From contig NZ_CM001022.1 of the NCBI RefSeq assembly GCF_000165795.1, positions 992,001-1,056,000 of the forward strand: 64,000 bases of DNA. The letters are read 5' to 3'. A model generated the notes under the pieces. The model had not been told where the DNA came from. It searched no databases and saw only the letters and a program-made list of their open reading frames with translations. This DNA is from Aminomonas paucivorans DSM 12260 (GTDB lineage: Bacteria > Synergistota > Synergistia > Synergistales > Synergistaceae). Position 1 is the first letter of the stretch. The number at the start of each line of letters is the position of its first letter. A program made the position numbers and the translations under genes. Below, piece by piece: positions 50,089 to 57,847 of the stretch.

Positions 50089-51785
50089 AACGCCTATCCC
50101 GGAAGGGGTTGTTTCCCCTTGTCCTGGGTTTGCTGCTGTGCTGGGCAGGAGCGGCGGCGGGGGAAGGACAGGAGCCGGAGAAGGTCCGCCTGAACGCCGA
50201 CCGGGTGGAGTTCGACGAAGCTTCGGGCAGCGCTTCCGCCTCGGGAAACGTGAAGTTGACCCACAAGGACTTCCGCCTCTTCTCCCCCTATCTGGAGTAT
50301 GACACGGAGGGGCAGAAGGTCCGGGCCACGGCGGACCCGGGGGGCGAGGTGACCCTCCTGGCGGGGGGCAAACGCCTGGCGGGCAAACGGCTGGATTACG
50401 ACCTGGTCACCCGTCAGGGAACCCTTCAAGGCCCCAGCGGCCAAGTGGACAAGCTGTACCTGCGGGGAAAGACCATCGAGTTTGCCCCGGCGGAGCGGGC
50501 CCGCCTGGAAGGGTGGGGGGCGAAGCGGACCTCCCAGGGGGCGGAGGAGGACATGGCCGCCCGTTGGTCCCAGGTCTCCGTGACCACCTGCGACAGGGCC
50601 CATCCCCACTACCGCCTCCAGGCCCGGGAAGTGGTGGTGATCCCGGGGGATCGGGTGGTGGTGAAGAGCCCCAAGGTCTATCTGGGGGAACACCTCCTGT
50701 TCACCTATCCCTTCGACTACGTCATCCGGGACAAGAAGAGCGGGCAGAAGGACGGGACAACCTTCTTTCCTCTGGTGCAGTACGACGGGGACAAGGGCTT
50801 GGGCCTGGGGCTTCGCGGGCCCCTCTCCTGGGAAACAGGGGAGCTGGATCTGGGGCTCCTCGGCTGGACGAACCAGGACCCGGAGGGCTGGGCGTACCTG
50901 ACCCAGCAGGTCGCCTCGGGGATCAACCTGTTCGGCCGGGTGGACCGACTCTACGACAAGGACGCAAAGGAGCTTCTCTGGCGGCCCCAGTGGGGTCTGG
51001 AGACGACCGCGTCGGACTGGTACACGCGGCTTCGCTGGTCCGAGAGGGAGCTGGTGACCCAGGAGCGTCGCACTGGGGTGACCCAGCGCTTTTCCGTCTG
51101 GCGCAGCCCGGAACTGGAGATCCGTAGTCCCTGGAAGCGCGATCCCGCTTCGGGGGCCTATTGGCGGGCTCGGGCGAGCTACGGGGACTACCAGGACGCC
51201 ACGGGGGGCTCCGGCAGCCCCTGGGTGACCCGACGCGGGGCGTCCCTGGAACTCTACGGTGAGGCGCCCCGCTGGGGGATCTTGAGCCCCTTCGCCCACG
51301 TCCTGCACTGGTACTACGACTACCCGGACACGGACACCTTCCAGAGGGTCACCGACGCGGAGCTGGGCTTCCGGTGGAAGTTGGGGGACGTGAAGCTCCA
51401 GACCACCTACGTGAGACGGTGGGTGGACGGGGCGTCTCCCATGGGCTGGGATGCCTGGGAGAGTCGGGAGGACCTGTACCAGGAGGTCTCCTTCCTGGTG
51501 GCCAAGGCGTCTCCCGACGACCTGTGGAGCCTGACCGTCCGGGGAGGGTACGACCTCCTGTCCAGCGAGCTGGGAGAGATGGTCTACAAGCTCTCCTACG
51601 ACCGGCACTGCCTGGTCTGGGAACTGGTGGCCCGCGACGACATGCGGGGAAACGACGACTGGTTCGGGCTTCGCCTGATCGTGAAGGCCTACCCCCATGC
51701 GGTGGCTGCCTTCGGGACCAGCGAGCTGTTCGAACCGGGAGCCAGGCCGGAGGATCTTCCGGACGGAGCGAAAGAAGGGAAATGA
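50085..51785 (+). CDS. lptD: LPS-assembly outer-membrane protein LptD
   Basis: 566 residues, shorter than the ~780 of enterobacterial LptD. Signal peptide (~1-26). The OstA/LptA-like N-terminal domain (~30-130) has 'VRLNADRVEFDEASGSASASG' (key NADRVEFDEASGSASASGNV) and 'LDYDLVTRQGTLQGPSG'. It is followed by 'VTTCDRAHPHYRLQAREVVVIPGDRVV', where the single conserved Cys pair of LptD is reduced to one clear Cys. A beta-barrel ('GYDLLSSELGEMVYKLSYDRHCLVWELVARDD') occupies the rest. It inserts LPS into the outer leaflet. ATGA-coupled to ddl. Confidence 0.82.
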   Translation: MKRLSRKGLFPLVLGLLLCWAGAAAGEGQEPEKVRLNADRVEFDEASGSASASGNVKLTHKDFRLFSPYLEYDTEGQKVRATADPGGEVTLLAGGKRLAGKRLDYDLVTRQGTLQGPSGQVDKLYLRGKTIEFAPAERARLEGWGAKRTSQGAEEDMAARWSQVSVTTCDRAHPHYRLQAREVVVIPGDRVVVKSPKVYLGEHLLFTYPFDYVIRDKKSGQKDGTTFFPLVQYDGDKGLGLGLRGPLSWETGELDLGLLGWTNQDPEGWAYLTQQVASGINLFGRVDRLYDKDAKELLWRPQWGLETTASDWYTRLRWSERELVTQERRTGVTQRFSVWRSPELEIRSPWKRDPASGAYWRARASYGDYQDATGGSGSPWVTRRGASLELYGEAPRWGILSPFAHVLHWYYDYPDTDTFQRVTDAELGFRWKLGDVKLQTTYVRRWVDGASPMGWDAWESREDLYQEVSFLVAKASPDDLWSLTVRGGYDLLSSELGEMVYKLSYDRHCLVWELVARDDMRGNDDWFGLRLIVKAYPHAVAAFGTSELFEPGARPEDLPDGAKEGK

Positions 51786-52735
51786 AGACGATGAAGGTCT
51801 TGGTGGCTTGCGGGGGGGACAGTCCGGAAAGGGCGGTGTCCCTGCGTTCCGGAAAGGCCGTGGCGGAAGCGTTGGCCGTGGCGGGGCACCAGGTCTTCCT
51901 GGAGGACCTTCCCACCTGTCTGGGGGTGGTGGAAGCCGCCCGGGATCGGGGGGCTGACCTGGTCTTCGTGGCCCTCCACGGAGGCTGGGGAGAAGACGGA
52001 CGGCTTCAGGCGGTCCTGGAGGCTCATGGGATTCCCTACACCGGTTCGGGCCCCGAATCGTGCATGGCCGCCATGGACAAGGAGCTGACCCGGGCGGTGT
52101 TCCTCGACCGGGGATTGCCCGTTCCCCCGGGAAAGGTCTACGAGCGGGAGGACGCGGCCCTGCCGGACCTGGAATCCCTGATGGCCCGGGAGGGGGGGCA
52201 TCTGGCCCTCAAGCCCTGCTGCTGCGGCAGCACCGTGGGGGTGAGCCTGGTGCACCGGCCGGAGGACCTCCGGGAGGCTCGAGATCTGGCCCTGAAATAT
52301 GACGACCGCCTGGTGGCGGAGCGGTTCATCCCGGGACGAGAACTCACCGTGGCGGTCTTCGAGGAGGGGGGACGCCCCCGGGCCCTCCCGGCCATCGAGA
52401 TCCGCCCCCACGAGGGGTTCTACGACTACCGGAACAAGTACACCAGCGGCGCCACGGAATACCTCTGCCCGGCCCCCCTGGAGGAGGCGCTGGCGGCTCG
52501 GGTGGGTTCGTTGGCGGAGGCAGCCCATCGGGCCCTGGGGTGCCGGGTCTACAGCCGGGTGGATTTCCGCCTCTCCGAGGAGGGGGAGCCGTTCCTGCTG
52601 GAGGTGAACACCGCCCCGGGGATGACCGGCACCAGCCTGGTCCCCAAGGCGGGAGCCGCGGTGGGCTGGAGCTTCCCTCAGGTCACGGACCGGATCGTCC
52701 GGGCCTCCTTGGAGGTCTGCCGGGGAAGGCGTTAG
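51782..52735 (+). CDS. ddl: D-alanine-D-alanine ligase
   Basis: 317 residues, ATP-grasp fold. 'VLVACGGDSPERAVSLRSG' (N-terminal GGxSxERxVSLxSG), 'DLVFVALHGGWGEDGRLQAVLE', 'PCCCGSTVGVSLV' (ATP-grasp loop), 'EFYDYRNKYT'-like 'EGFYDYRNKYTSGATEYLCPA' (key GFYDYRNKY) and 'LLEVNTAPGMTGTSLVPKA' with the metal/D-Ala ligands. It makes the D-Ala-D-Ala dipeptide of peptidoglycan. Last gene of the envelope string, coupled to lptD by ATGA. Confidence 0.95.
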   Translation: MKTMKVLVACGGDSPERAVSLRSGKAVAEALAVAGHQVFLEDLPTCLGVVEAARDRGADLVFVALHGGWGEDGRLQAVLEAHGIPYTGSGPESCMAAMDKELTRAVFLDRGLPVPPGKVYEREDAALPDLESLMAREGGHLALKPCCCGSTVGVSLVHRPEDLREARDLALKYDDRLVAERFIPGRELTVAVFEEGGRPRALPAIEIRPHEGFYDYRNKYTSGATEYLCPAPLEEALAARVGSLAEAAHRALGCRVYSRVDFRLSEEGEPFLLEVNTAPGMTGTSLVPKAGAAVGWSFPQVTDRIVRASLEVCRGRR

Positions 52736-52759
52736 GGCCTCCCTGCGGGAGAGGGCAGT

Positions 52760-52808
52760 GAAGACGAGGGGAGGGGCCCGGAGTGGCCGCCTCCCCTCGT
52801 GCGTCTTC
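52760..52808 (+). terminator. Extended hairpin after ddl
   Basis: GAAGAC-GAGGGGAGG pairs with CCTCCCCTC-(gtgc)-GTCTTC. There is no T-run on either strand. It lies between convergent genes, so it may act as a bidirectional transcription block or 3'-end stabiliser. Confidence 0.55.
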
Positions 52809-52841
52809 GGGGCGCTCTGCCCCCAGCCTGCTTCCTTCCGG

Positions 52842-54116
52842 TCAGATCAGGTAGCGCAGGTAGACGTAGACCGTGGAGACCAGGAGCGTGGCGGCGGTGA
52901 CGGGGATCCCCACCTTGAGGAAGTAGCCGAAACGCAGGGAGATGCCTCCCTTTTCCGCCAGTCCCGCCATGACCAGGTTGGCCGAAGCCCCCACCAGGGT
53001 GCCGTTGCCGCCGAAGCAGGCCCCCAGAGCCAGGGACCACCAGAGGGGCGTGGGGTCCATGCCGGACAGGTGCGCCACGTCCCGGACCAGGGGGATCACC
53101 GCCGCCGTGTAGGGCACGTTGTCCACCACCGCGGAGAGGATGCCGGACCCCCACACCAGCAACAGGGCCAGCAGCTTGGGGCTGTCCCCCACCTGGTGCA
53201 CCATGAGGGTGGCCGCCGCCTCGATGAGCCCCAGATGTTCCAGAGTTCCCACCAGCATGAACAGGGCGGAGAAGAAGAGCAGGGTCACCCAGTCCACCTC
53301 CGCCACCATCTCCTCCACGTTCACCGGGCAAAGGACCAGGGCCAGGGTGGCTCCCGCCAGGGCGATGGTGGCCGCCTCCAGGTGCAGCACCCGGTGGAGC
53401 AGGAAGGCCCCCAGAACCAGCCCCAGGATCGCCAGCACCCGGGGGGTCAGCACCGGGTCCACCCTCTGGCGGCTGTCCCGAAACCGCTGCAGGGCGGCGG
53501 CGGTGCTCTCGTCGGGCTCCAGGTCCTTGCGGTAGAAGAGGTACAAAAGCCCGAAGGTCACCCCCAGGGCCAACAGCACCGCCGGGCCGAGGTTCAGGAG
53601 GAAGGCGTTGAAGGACAGCCCTGCCGCGGATCCGATCAGGATGTTGGGGGGGTCTCCGATGAGGGTCGCCGTGCCGCCGAGGTTGGAGGCGAAGGTCAGG
53701 GAGATGCAGAAGGGGATGGGGTCCAGGTCCAGGCTCTCGCAGACCGCCAGGGCCACCGGACCGATGAGGAGGATGGTGGTGACGTTGTCCAGGAGGGCGG
53801 AGATGAGCGCCGTAAGCACCGAGAGGAGCACCAGAAGCCGCCAGGGTTTCCCTCCGCTCATCCGGATGGTGCGGATCGCGGCCAGCTCAATGAGGCCGGT
53901 CTTCTTGACCACCCCCACCAGGATCATCATCCCCAGGAGCAGGCCGATGGTGTTGAAATCGATGAAGGAGAAGGCCTTGCTCTGCTCCACTAGCTGGAGA
54001 AGCAGCACCCCCGAAAGCCCCGCCAGGGCGGCGGTGAGGCGATGAAGGCGCTCCGATATGATGAGGGCGTAGGTGGCGACGAAGACTCCCAGGGCAATCC
54101 ACTGCGTTGTATCCAT
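52842..54116 (-). CDS. ArsB/NhaD-type ion transporter family membrane protein
   Basis: 424 residues, about eleven or twelve membrane helices. The family (IT superfamily: ArsB, NhaD, CitM, P protein) is shown by 'IDFNTIGLLLGMMILVGVVKKTGL' (key FNTIGLLLGMMILVGV), 'LLDNVTTILLIGPVALAV', 'SNLGGTATLIGDPPNILIGSAAG' (key GGTATLIGDPPNI) and the symmetric second-half 'VVDNVPYTAAVIPLV' and 'GGNGTLVGASANLVMAGLAE'. The two DNV/DNVP re-entrant loops bind the ion. The substrate could be Na+/H+, arsenite or dicarboxylate; no ars genes are nearby. ATG 54116 has a GAGGTG ribosome site. Confidence 0.9.
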   Translation of the reverse strand: MDTTQWIALGVFVATYALIISERLHRLTAALAGLSGVLLLQLVEQSKAFSFIDFNTIGLLLGMMILVGVVKKTGLIELAAIRTIRMSGGKPWRLLVLLSVLTALISALLDNVTTILLIGPVALAVCESLDLDPIPFCISLTFASNLGGTATLIGDPPNILIGSAAGLSFNAFLLNLGPAVLLALGVTFGLLYLFYRKDLEPDESTAAALQRFRDSRQRVDPVLTPRVLAILGLVLGAFLLHRVLHLEAATIALAGATLALVLCPVNVEEMVAEVDWVTLLFFSALFMLVGTLEHLGLIEAAATLMVHQVGDSPKLLALLLVWGSGILSAVVDNVPYTAAVIPLVRDVAHLSGMDPTPLWWSLALGACFGGNGTLVGASANLVMAGLAEKGGISLRFGYFLKVGIPVTAATLLVSTVYVYLRYLI

Positions 54117-54153
54117 AAGTATTCACCTCGATGACGATAAAAAGCCAGCCAGC

Positions 54154-54186
54154 AAAAGAGCGGCCGTGGGGTCCCCCCGGCCGCTC
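54154..54186 (-). terminator. Rho-independent terminator of greA
   Basis: On the minus strand GAGCGGCC, a 13-base loop and GGCCGCTC are followed by TTTT. It lies between greA and the ArsB-type gene. Confidence 0.75.
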
Positions 54187-54213
54187 GTGCCTTCCCGAAA
54201 GGTGCCGGGCCGT

Positions 54214-54708
54214 CTACGCGATGCGGATCTCCAGGACCTTGAGGTGCCGGACTCCTTTGGGAACCCGAACCATGACCTCTTCTCCCACCGTCTTCCCCAG
54301 GATGGCCTTCCCCACGGGGCTCTGGGAGGAAATGCGGTTCGTCTTGGGGTCCGCCTCTTCCGAACCCACCAGGGTGTAGGTGTATTGGGTCTGGGCGTCC
54401 AGATCCCGGAGGCTCACGGTGGTGCCCAGGCTCACGGAGCTGGTGTCCAGATCCCCCACTTCCACGATCCGCGTCTTGCTGAGCTGGTACTCCAGCCAGA
54501 GGATCCGGCTCTCCAGCTTTTCCTGCTCCTCTTTGGCGGCGTGGTACTCCGCGTTCTCGCTCAGATCGCCGAAGGCCCGTGCCTCCTCCAGTTTGGCAGC
54601 GATCTCCGATCTGCCGTCGCCCCGGAGGGAGATGAGTTCCTGCTTGAGCTTTTCGTAGCCCTCCCGAGTCATCATGACCTGTTCTTCCGCTGAACGTTGT
54701 ACAGCCAT
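54214..54708 (-). CDS. greA: Transcription elongation factor GreA
   Basis: 164 residues from ATG 54708 (GGAAGGCGG upstream). The N-terminal coiled-coil finger has 'MMTREGYEKLKQELISL' and 'ARAFGDLSENAEYHAAKEEQ', with the acidic tip (D, E of GDLSENAEY) that reaches into the RNA polymerase channel. The C-terminal FKBP-like domain has 'GTTVSLRDLD' and 'RISSQSPVGKAILGKTVGEEVMVRVP' (key SPVGKAILGKTVGEEV). It rescues backtracked RNA polymerase by transcript cleavage. It has its own promoter and terminator. Confidence 0.96.
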   Translation of the reverse strand: MAVQRSAEEQVMMTREGYEKLKQELISLRGDGRSEIAAKLEEARAFGDLSENAEYHAAKEEQEKLESRILWLEYQLSKTRIVEVGDLDTSSVSLGTTVSLRDLDAQTQYTYTLVGSEEADPKTNRISSQSPVGKAILGKTVGEEVMVRVPKGVRHLKVLEIRIA

Positions 54709-54772
54709 GTTTCGACCGCCTTCCGCAGAAAATGGGAACCCTTTCATCGAAGCCACCCTGAACCGTTGCGGT

Positions 54773-54801
54773 ATTCTACCAGACCGATTCCCGAAGGGCA
54801 A
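54773..54801 (-). promoter_or_regulatory. Promoter of greA
   Basis: On the minus strand TTGCCC, a 17-base spacer and TAGAAT, giving a leader of about 55 bases. Confidence 0.65.
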
Positions 54802-54963
54802 ATGAACGGCCGGGAATCCACCGTGCCCTGGACCTCAGGAAGGATACTCCCTCCAGAAAATCCTGCAAGGGGGAGGTCTGTTTCTCGGTCCCCGATTTGC
54901 CCCGTTCCTTTCCCGTCGGGTCACCTGTTCCTTCTTACAAGCGGATATGCGTTCCGGCTCTTT

Positions 54964-55006
54964 CCCCCGTGCCGAGCCACCTTGCGGTGACGCAGGGGGC
55001 GTTTTT
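54964..55006 (+). terminator. Terminator-like hairpin in the greA-proC spacer
   Basis: CCCCC-TGC and CCACC pair with GGTG and GCA-GGGGG (one bulged G) and are followed by CG and five T residues on the plus strand. No gene lies upstream on that strand back to the greA start, so it implies a short plus-strand transcript from about 54810 on, or insulation of the downstream promoter. The stretch 54802-54963 shows no coding frame I trust. Confidence 0.55.
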
Positions 55007-55033
55007 GACAGATGTCCTTCCGGGGAGTAACAT
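55005..55033 (+). promoter_or_regulatory. Near-consensus sigma70 promoter
   Basis: TTGACA, exactly 17 bases, TAACAT. The best promoter match I found in the window; it reads into the non-coding stretch before proC. Confidence 0.75.
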
Positions 55034-55039
55034 GCACCC

Positions 55040-55227
55040 CAACTTTTCGAAGTCAGGGGGAACCCACATGGCGCAGCACCTCCGTCGCCTTCCCAGCCCG
55101 TGCCTCCCTCGACCTCAGGCGATCTTCGCCCGGGGGTGGTCGGTGCTGTCCTGACGTCCGAGAGGGAACGGGTTCGCTTTGCGGGACGCTACGGGGGCCG
55201 CCGACGGAAGTCGGCGGCCTTTTTTTG
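55040..55227 (+). ncRNA. Candidate non-coding RNA or proC attenuator leader
   Basis: From the promoter at 55005-55033 to a perfect terminator (GGCCGCCGAC-ggaa-GTCGGCGGCC plus eight T, 55196-55227) there are about 188 bases with no credible coding frame. The interior folds on itself: GTCAGG (55052-55057) with CCTGAC (55150-55155), then CAGCACC (55074-55080) with GGTGCTG (55142-55148), leaving a 15-base one-sided bulge, and an inner hairpin around 55118-55130. A long irregular helix with a central bubble recalls 6S RNA, but the closing stem is short, so the identity is open. proC starts 18 bases after the T-run, so an attenuator for proC is the alternative. Confidence 0.5.
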
Positions 55228-55244
55228 TGAGAGGGGGAAGGAAA

Positions 55245-56093
55245 ATGAAGGGAAGGAATGAGCTGAAGGTGGCGGTCCTGGGAGCGGGGACCATCGGGGG
55301 AGCCGTGGCGGAGGCCCTGGCGCCCCACGGGCCGGTGGTGGCCACCCGGAAGCGGGCGGAGCCCAACCCTCGGCTGGAGGCAGCGGGGGTGCGCCTCCTG
55401 GGGGACAATGGGGAGGCAGCGGGGTGGGCGGATCTGGTGGTCCTGGCGGTGAAGCCCCGGCAGGTGGTGCCGGTGCTCCTGGAGGTGGGGCATGCCTGCG
55501 CGGGCAAGCCCGTGGTCTCCTTCGCCGCGGCCATCTCCCTGGAGATCCTCCAACGATCTGCCCCGCAGGCCCGGTTCTTCCGTGCCATGACCAACACTGC
55601 CGCCCGGATCGGCCAAGCCTTCACGGTCTTCGCCCCGGGACGGGGGATGGAGGAGGGGGACCTTCGGGCGGCGGAAGGTCTCTTTGCCCGCCTGGGGGAC
55701 TGGCAGCAGGTGGAGGAGACCCACCTGGACGTGCTCACCGCCATGGCAGGCAGCGGCCCCGCCTACATCTACACGGTGCTGGAAGCCCTCATCCTGGGAG
55801 CCCTGCGCGTGGGGCTGCCCCGGGACCTGGCCCTCCAGGCGGCGGCCCACACGGCCATCGGGGCGGCGCACCTGCTCCTGGAGTCGGGGGAGCACCCCGC
55901 GGAGCTGCGGGATCAGGTGACCACCCCGGGAGGGGTCACCATCGAGGGGATCTACGAGCTGGAGGAGGGGCGGGTCCGGACGGCTTTCATGAAGGCCGTC
56001 TGCGCGGCCTCCGCCAAGGCCACGGAGCTGGCGGAGGCCGCGTGCCTTCAGGCGGAGGAGTGTCGGGTCCGGTCCCTCCAGCGGGTGGGGTAG
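55245..56093 (+). CDS. proC: Pyrroline-5-carboxylate reductase
   Basis: 282 residues. N-terminal Rossmann domain with 'VAVLGAGTIGGAVAEAL' and 'VVLAVKPRQVVPVL'. The C-terminal helical dimerisation domain has 'MAGSGPAYIYTVLEALILGALRVGLPRD' (key GSGPAYIYTVLEAL) and 'ELRDQVTTPGGVTIEGI' (substrate loop). It reduces pyrroline-5-carboxylate to proline with NAD(P)H. GAGGGGGAAGG precedes the ATG. It is the first gene after the terminator at 55196-55227. Confidence 0.95.
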   Translation: MKGRNELKVAVLGAGTIGGAVAEALAPHGPVVATRKRAEPNPRLEAAGVRLLGDNGEAAGWADLVVLAVKPRQVVPVLLEVGHACAGKPVVSFAAAISLEILQRSAPQARFFRAMTNTAARIGQAFTVFAPGRGMEEGDLRAAEGLFARLGDWQQVEETHLDVLTAMAGSGPAYIYTVLEALILGALRVGLPRDLALQAAAHTAIGAAHLLLESGEHPAELRDQVTTPGGVTIEGIYELEEGRVRTAFMKAVCAASAKATELAEAACLQAEECRVRSLQRVG

Positions 56094-56169
56094 GCCGTTG
56101 TCTCGGGAGGGGTTCCGGGGGACAATGGTTCCGTTCCCCAAGGGGAACGTGTACGAAGGAGGTGGCCGG

Positions 56170-56892
56170 ATGCAGAACCGGACCGTGGTGGCTGCGGGCG
56201 TGCTGGGGGCTCTGTTGGCCCTGGGAGTGGTGGCGGGGAGCTTCCTCATGGGAGGGGCCCTGGTGCGGTTCAAGATGGCGGACCGCAACGTGGTGGTCCG
56301 GGGATTTGCGGAGCGCAACGTGGAGGCGGATCTGGCCATCTGGCCCATCGTCTTCCAGAACACCGCCAACGACCTGACGGAACTCCAGCGCCTGGTGGAC
56401 CTGCACGACGCGCAGATTCGCGGGTTCCTCAAGGCCCAGGGGTTCGAGGACGGGGAGATCTCCTCCATGCCCCCCCAGATCACCGACCGCAAGACCCAGC
56501 CGGGCATGGATCCGGGGGTCAAGCTGGACGAACGCTACATGGCCCAGACGGCCATCACCCTTCGCTCCTCCAAGATGGGGGAGGTCAAGGTGGCCATGCG
56601 GAAGTCCGGCGAGCTGGTGCGCAAGGGGATCGTTCTGGCCCAGGACTACTCCCTGGTGCCGGAGTTCCTGTTCACCAAGCTGGACGAGATCAAACCGGAG
56701 ATGGTGGCGGAGGCCACCCGGAGCGCCCGGGCGGCGGCGGAGCAGTTCGCCAAGGATTCGGGAAGCCGGGTGGGGGGCATCCAGCGGGCGGAGCAGGGAT
56801 ACTTCAGCATCGAGGACCGGGACAAGGGGTCGCCGGACCACAAGAAGGTGCGCGTGGTGACCACCATTTCCTATTCTCTGGAGAATCATTGA
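56170..56892 (+). CDS. SIMPL-domain (DUF541/YggE-like) exported protein
   Basis: 240 residues from ATG 56170, which follows GAAGGAGGTGG. The N-terminal helix (~4-30, 'VAAGVLGALLALGVVAGSFLMGG') is a signal anchor. The SIMPL domain follows: 'VVVRGFAERNVEADLAIWPIVFQ' (key VRGFAERNVEADLA; 'G(F/A)AE' start of the family), 'QGFEDGEISSMPPQITDR' and the C-terminal 'RVVTTISYSLEN'. Proteins of this group form barrel-like periplasmic oligomers; their function is unsettled (stress, envelope). No partner is obvious. Confidence 0.82.
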   Translation: MQNRTVVAAGVLGALLALGVVAGSFLMGGALVRFKMADRNVVVRGFAERNVEADLAIWPIVFQNTANDLTELQRLVDLHDAQIRGFLKAQGFEDGEISSMPPQITDRKTQPGMDPGVKLDERYMAQTAITLRSSKMGEVKVAMRKSGELVRKGIVLAQDYSLVPEFLFTKLDEIKPEMVAEATRSARAAAEQFAKDSGSRVGGIQRAEQGYFSIEDRDKGSPDHKKVRVVTTISYSLENH

Positions 56893-56957
56893 CCGAAGGG
56901 GCTCGGGCGACCGGGCCCCTTCGCGTCGTCTGCAAAGCGGCGGAGGAGGTGCAAATC

Positions 56958-57680
56958 ATGGCAGGAGAAGCGGAAAGGGCGCAGGATCGCAGACGTCCCC
57001 TCCTTCGCACCGCGGAGGAGCTCTTCGCGGCCCAAGGCTACGGCGAGGGATGGTTCCGGGGCGTCCGGGAAAGGGGTGGGATCTCCGAGGAGGCGTTCCG
57101 CCGGGAGTTCCCCTCCCCGGAGGACCTGATGGAGACGCTGGCGGAGGCCATGCTGGAGGAGGCTCTGGAGGCCCAGTCCGGCGTTCTGGAGGACCCCTCC
57201 CTGGATGCCGTGGAGAAGCTGCGGAGGCTCTTTCGGGGATTGGCGGCCTGGAAGCTGCGCCGCCGGGCGTTCTTTCGCAACCTGGCTCTGGCGGCGTACC
57301 GGGAGGAGAACCTCCTGCTGCAACAGCGGCTGATGGGGGTCATGGGAAAACGGATGGTTCCCCTGACGGGGGAACTGTTCCGCCAGGGAGCCCGGGAAGG
57401 GGTCTTCTCCCTTTCCGACCCCGAGGAGGCGGCGGAACAGATCCTGTGGATGCTGCGCGGCCTGGGCCCCCGGGTCGCGACGGTCCTGGAGTCTCCTTCC
57501 CTCGCCGGGGCGGAGGAGGTGGTCCGCAAGTTCTCCGCGATCTCCCGTTCCATGGAGCGGATCCTGGGGGTTCCGGAGGGGGCCCTGGGCTTGGGCGCCC
57601 TCTTCCGGGAGACCCTGCACGCCTGGTTCGAGACCCTGACGGGACCGGAGGCTGGACGGGCCGATCCGGGGGCGCTATAA
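56958..57680 (+). CDS. TetR-family transcriptional regulator
   Basis: 240 residues; ATG 56958 has a perfect GGAGGAGGTG. N-terminal helix-turn-helix: 'LLRTAEELFAAQGYGEGWFRGVRERGGISEEAFRREFPSPEDLMETL' follows the TetR layout (helix 1 'AAEELFAAQGY'-like, recognition helix 'SEEAFRREFPS'). The C-terminal ligand-binding domain is helical ('LLLQQRLMGVMGKRM', 'AEQILWMLRGLG'). It probably represses its own or a nearby transporter/detoxification gene. It directly precedes the riboswitch-controlled yjdF. Confidence 0.85.
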   Translation: MAGEAERAQDRRRPLLRTAEELFAAQGYGEGWFRGVRERGGISEEAFRREFPSPEDLMETLAEAMLEEALEAQSGVLEDPSLDAVEKLRRLFRGLAAWKLRRRAFFRNLALAAYREENLLLQQRLMGVMGKRMVPLTGELFRQGAREGVFSLSDPEEAAEQILWMLRGLGPRVATVLESPSLAGAEEVVRKFSAISRSMERILGVPEGALGLGALFRETLHAWFETLTGPEAGRADPGAL

Positions 57681-57697
57681 CCGGGGCACAGAATGAC

Positions 57698-57713
57698 GGA
57701 GGGGAAGCCCTCC
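57698..57713 (+). terminator. Small hairpin after the TetR gene
   Basis: GGAGGG, a four-base loop, CCCTCC. It may end the TetR transcript weakly or be the first stem of the following structured RNA; no T-run follows. Confidence 0.35.
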
Positions 57714-57719
57714 GGAATC

Positions 57720-57816
57720 GGTAAGGACGAAAAAACACGGCCCCGTAGGTAGTCGGGGCGTGCCGGAAACCCGGCACCCGTAACCTGCCTCCCCCGGGAG
57801 GTTGTCCGTCGTCCCT
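57720..57816 (+). promoter_or_regulatory. Probable yjdF riboswitch
   Basis: The region folds into a closed multi-branch structure: closing stem GGACGA/TCGTCC (57725-57730 with 57809-57814), then three hairpins, CCCCG/CGGGG (57741-57758), GTGCCGG/CCGGCAC (57760-57777) and CCTCCC/GGGAGG (57788-57801). It sits 30 bases before yjdF. The yjdF motif RNA is a known riboswitch class found upstream of yjdF genes and responds to azaaromatic compounds. I infer identity from position plus structure; I have not compared the nucleotide consensus. Confidence 0.65.
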
Positions 57817-57847
57817 CTGTTGGGGTTTTGTCCGAGGAGGGATGGGG

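Noticed and set aside
55040-55227. T-box leader upstream of proC
   Set aside because: No T-box (UGGN'CC) or specifier-loop elements recognised.
54802-55240. Small plus-strand open frames in the greA-proC spacer
   Set aside because: No ribosome sites or conserved features; overlap the predicted structured RNA and terminators.
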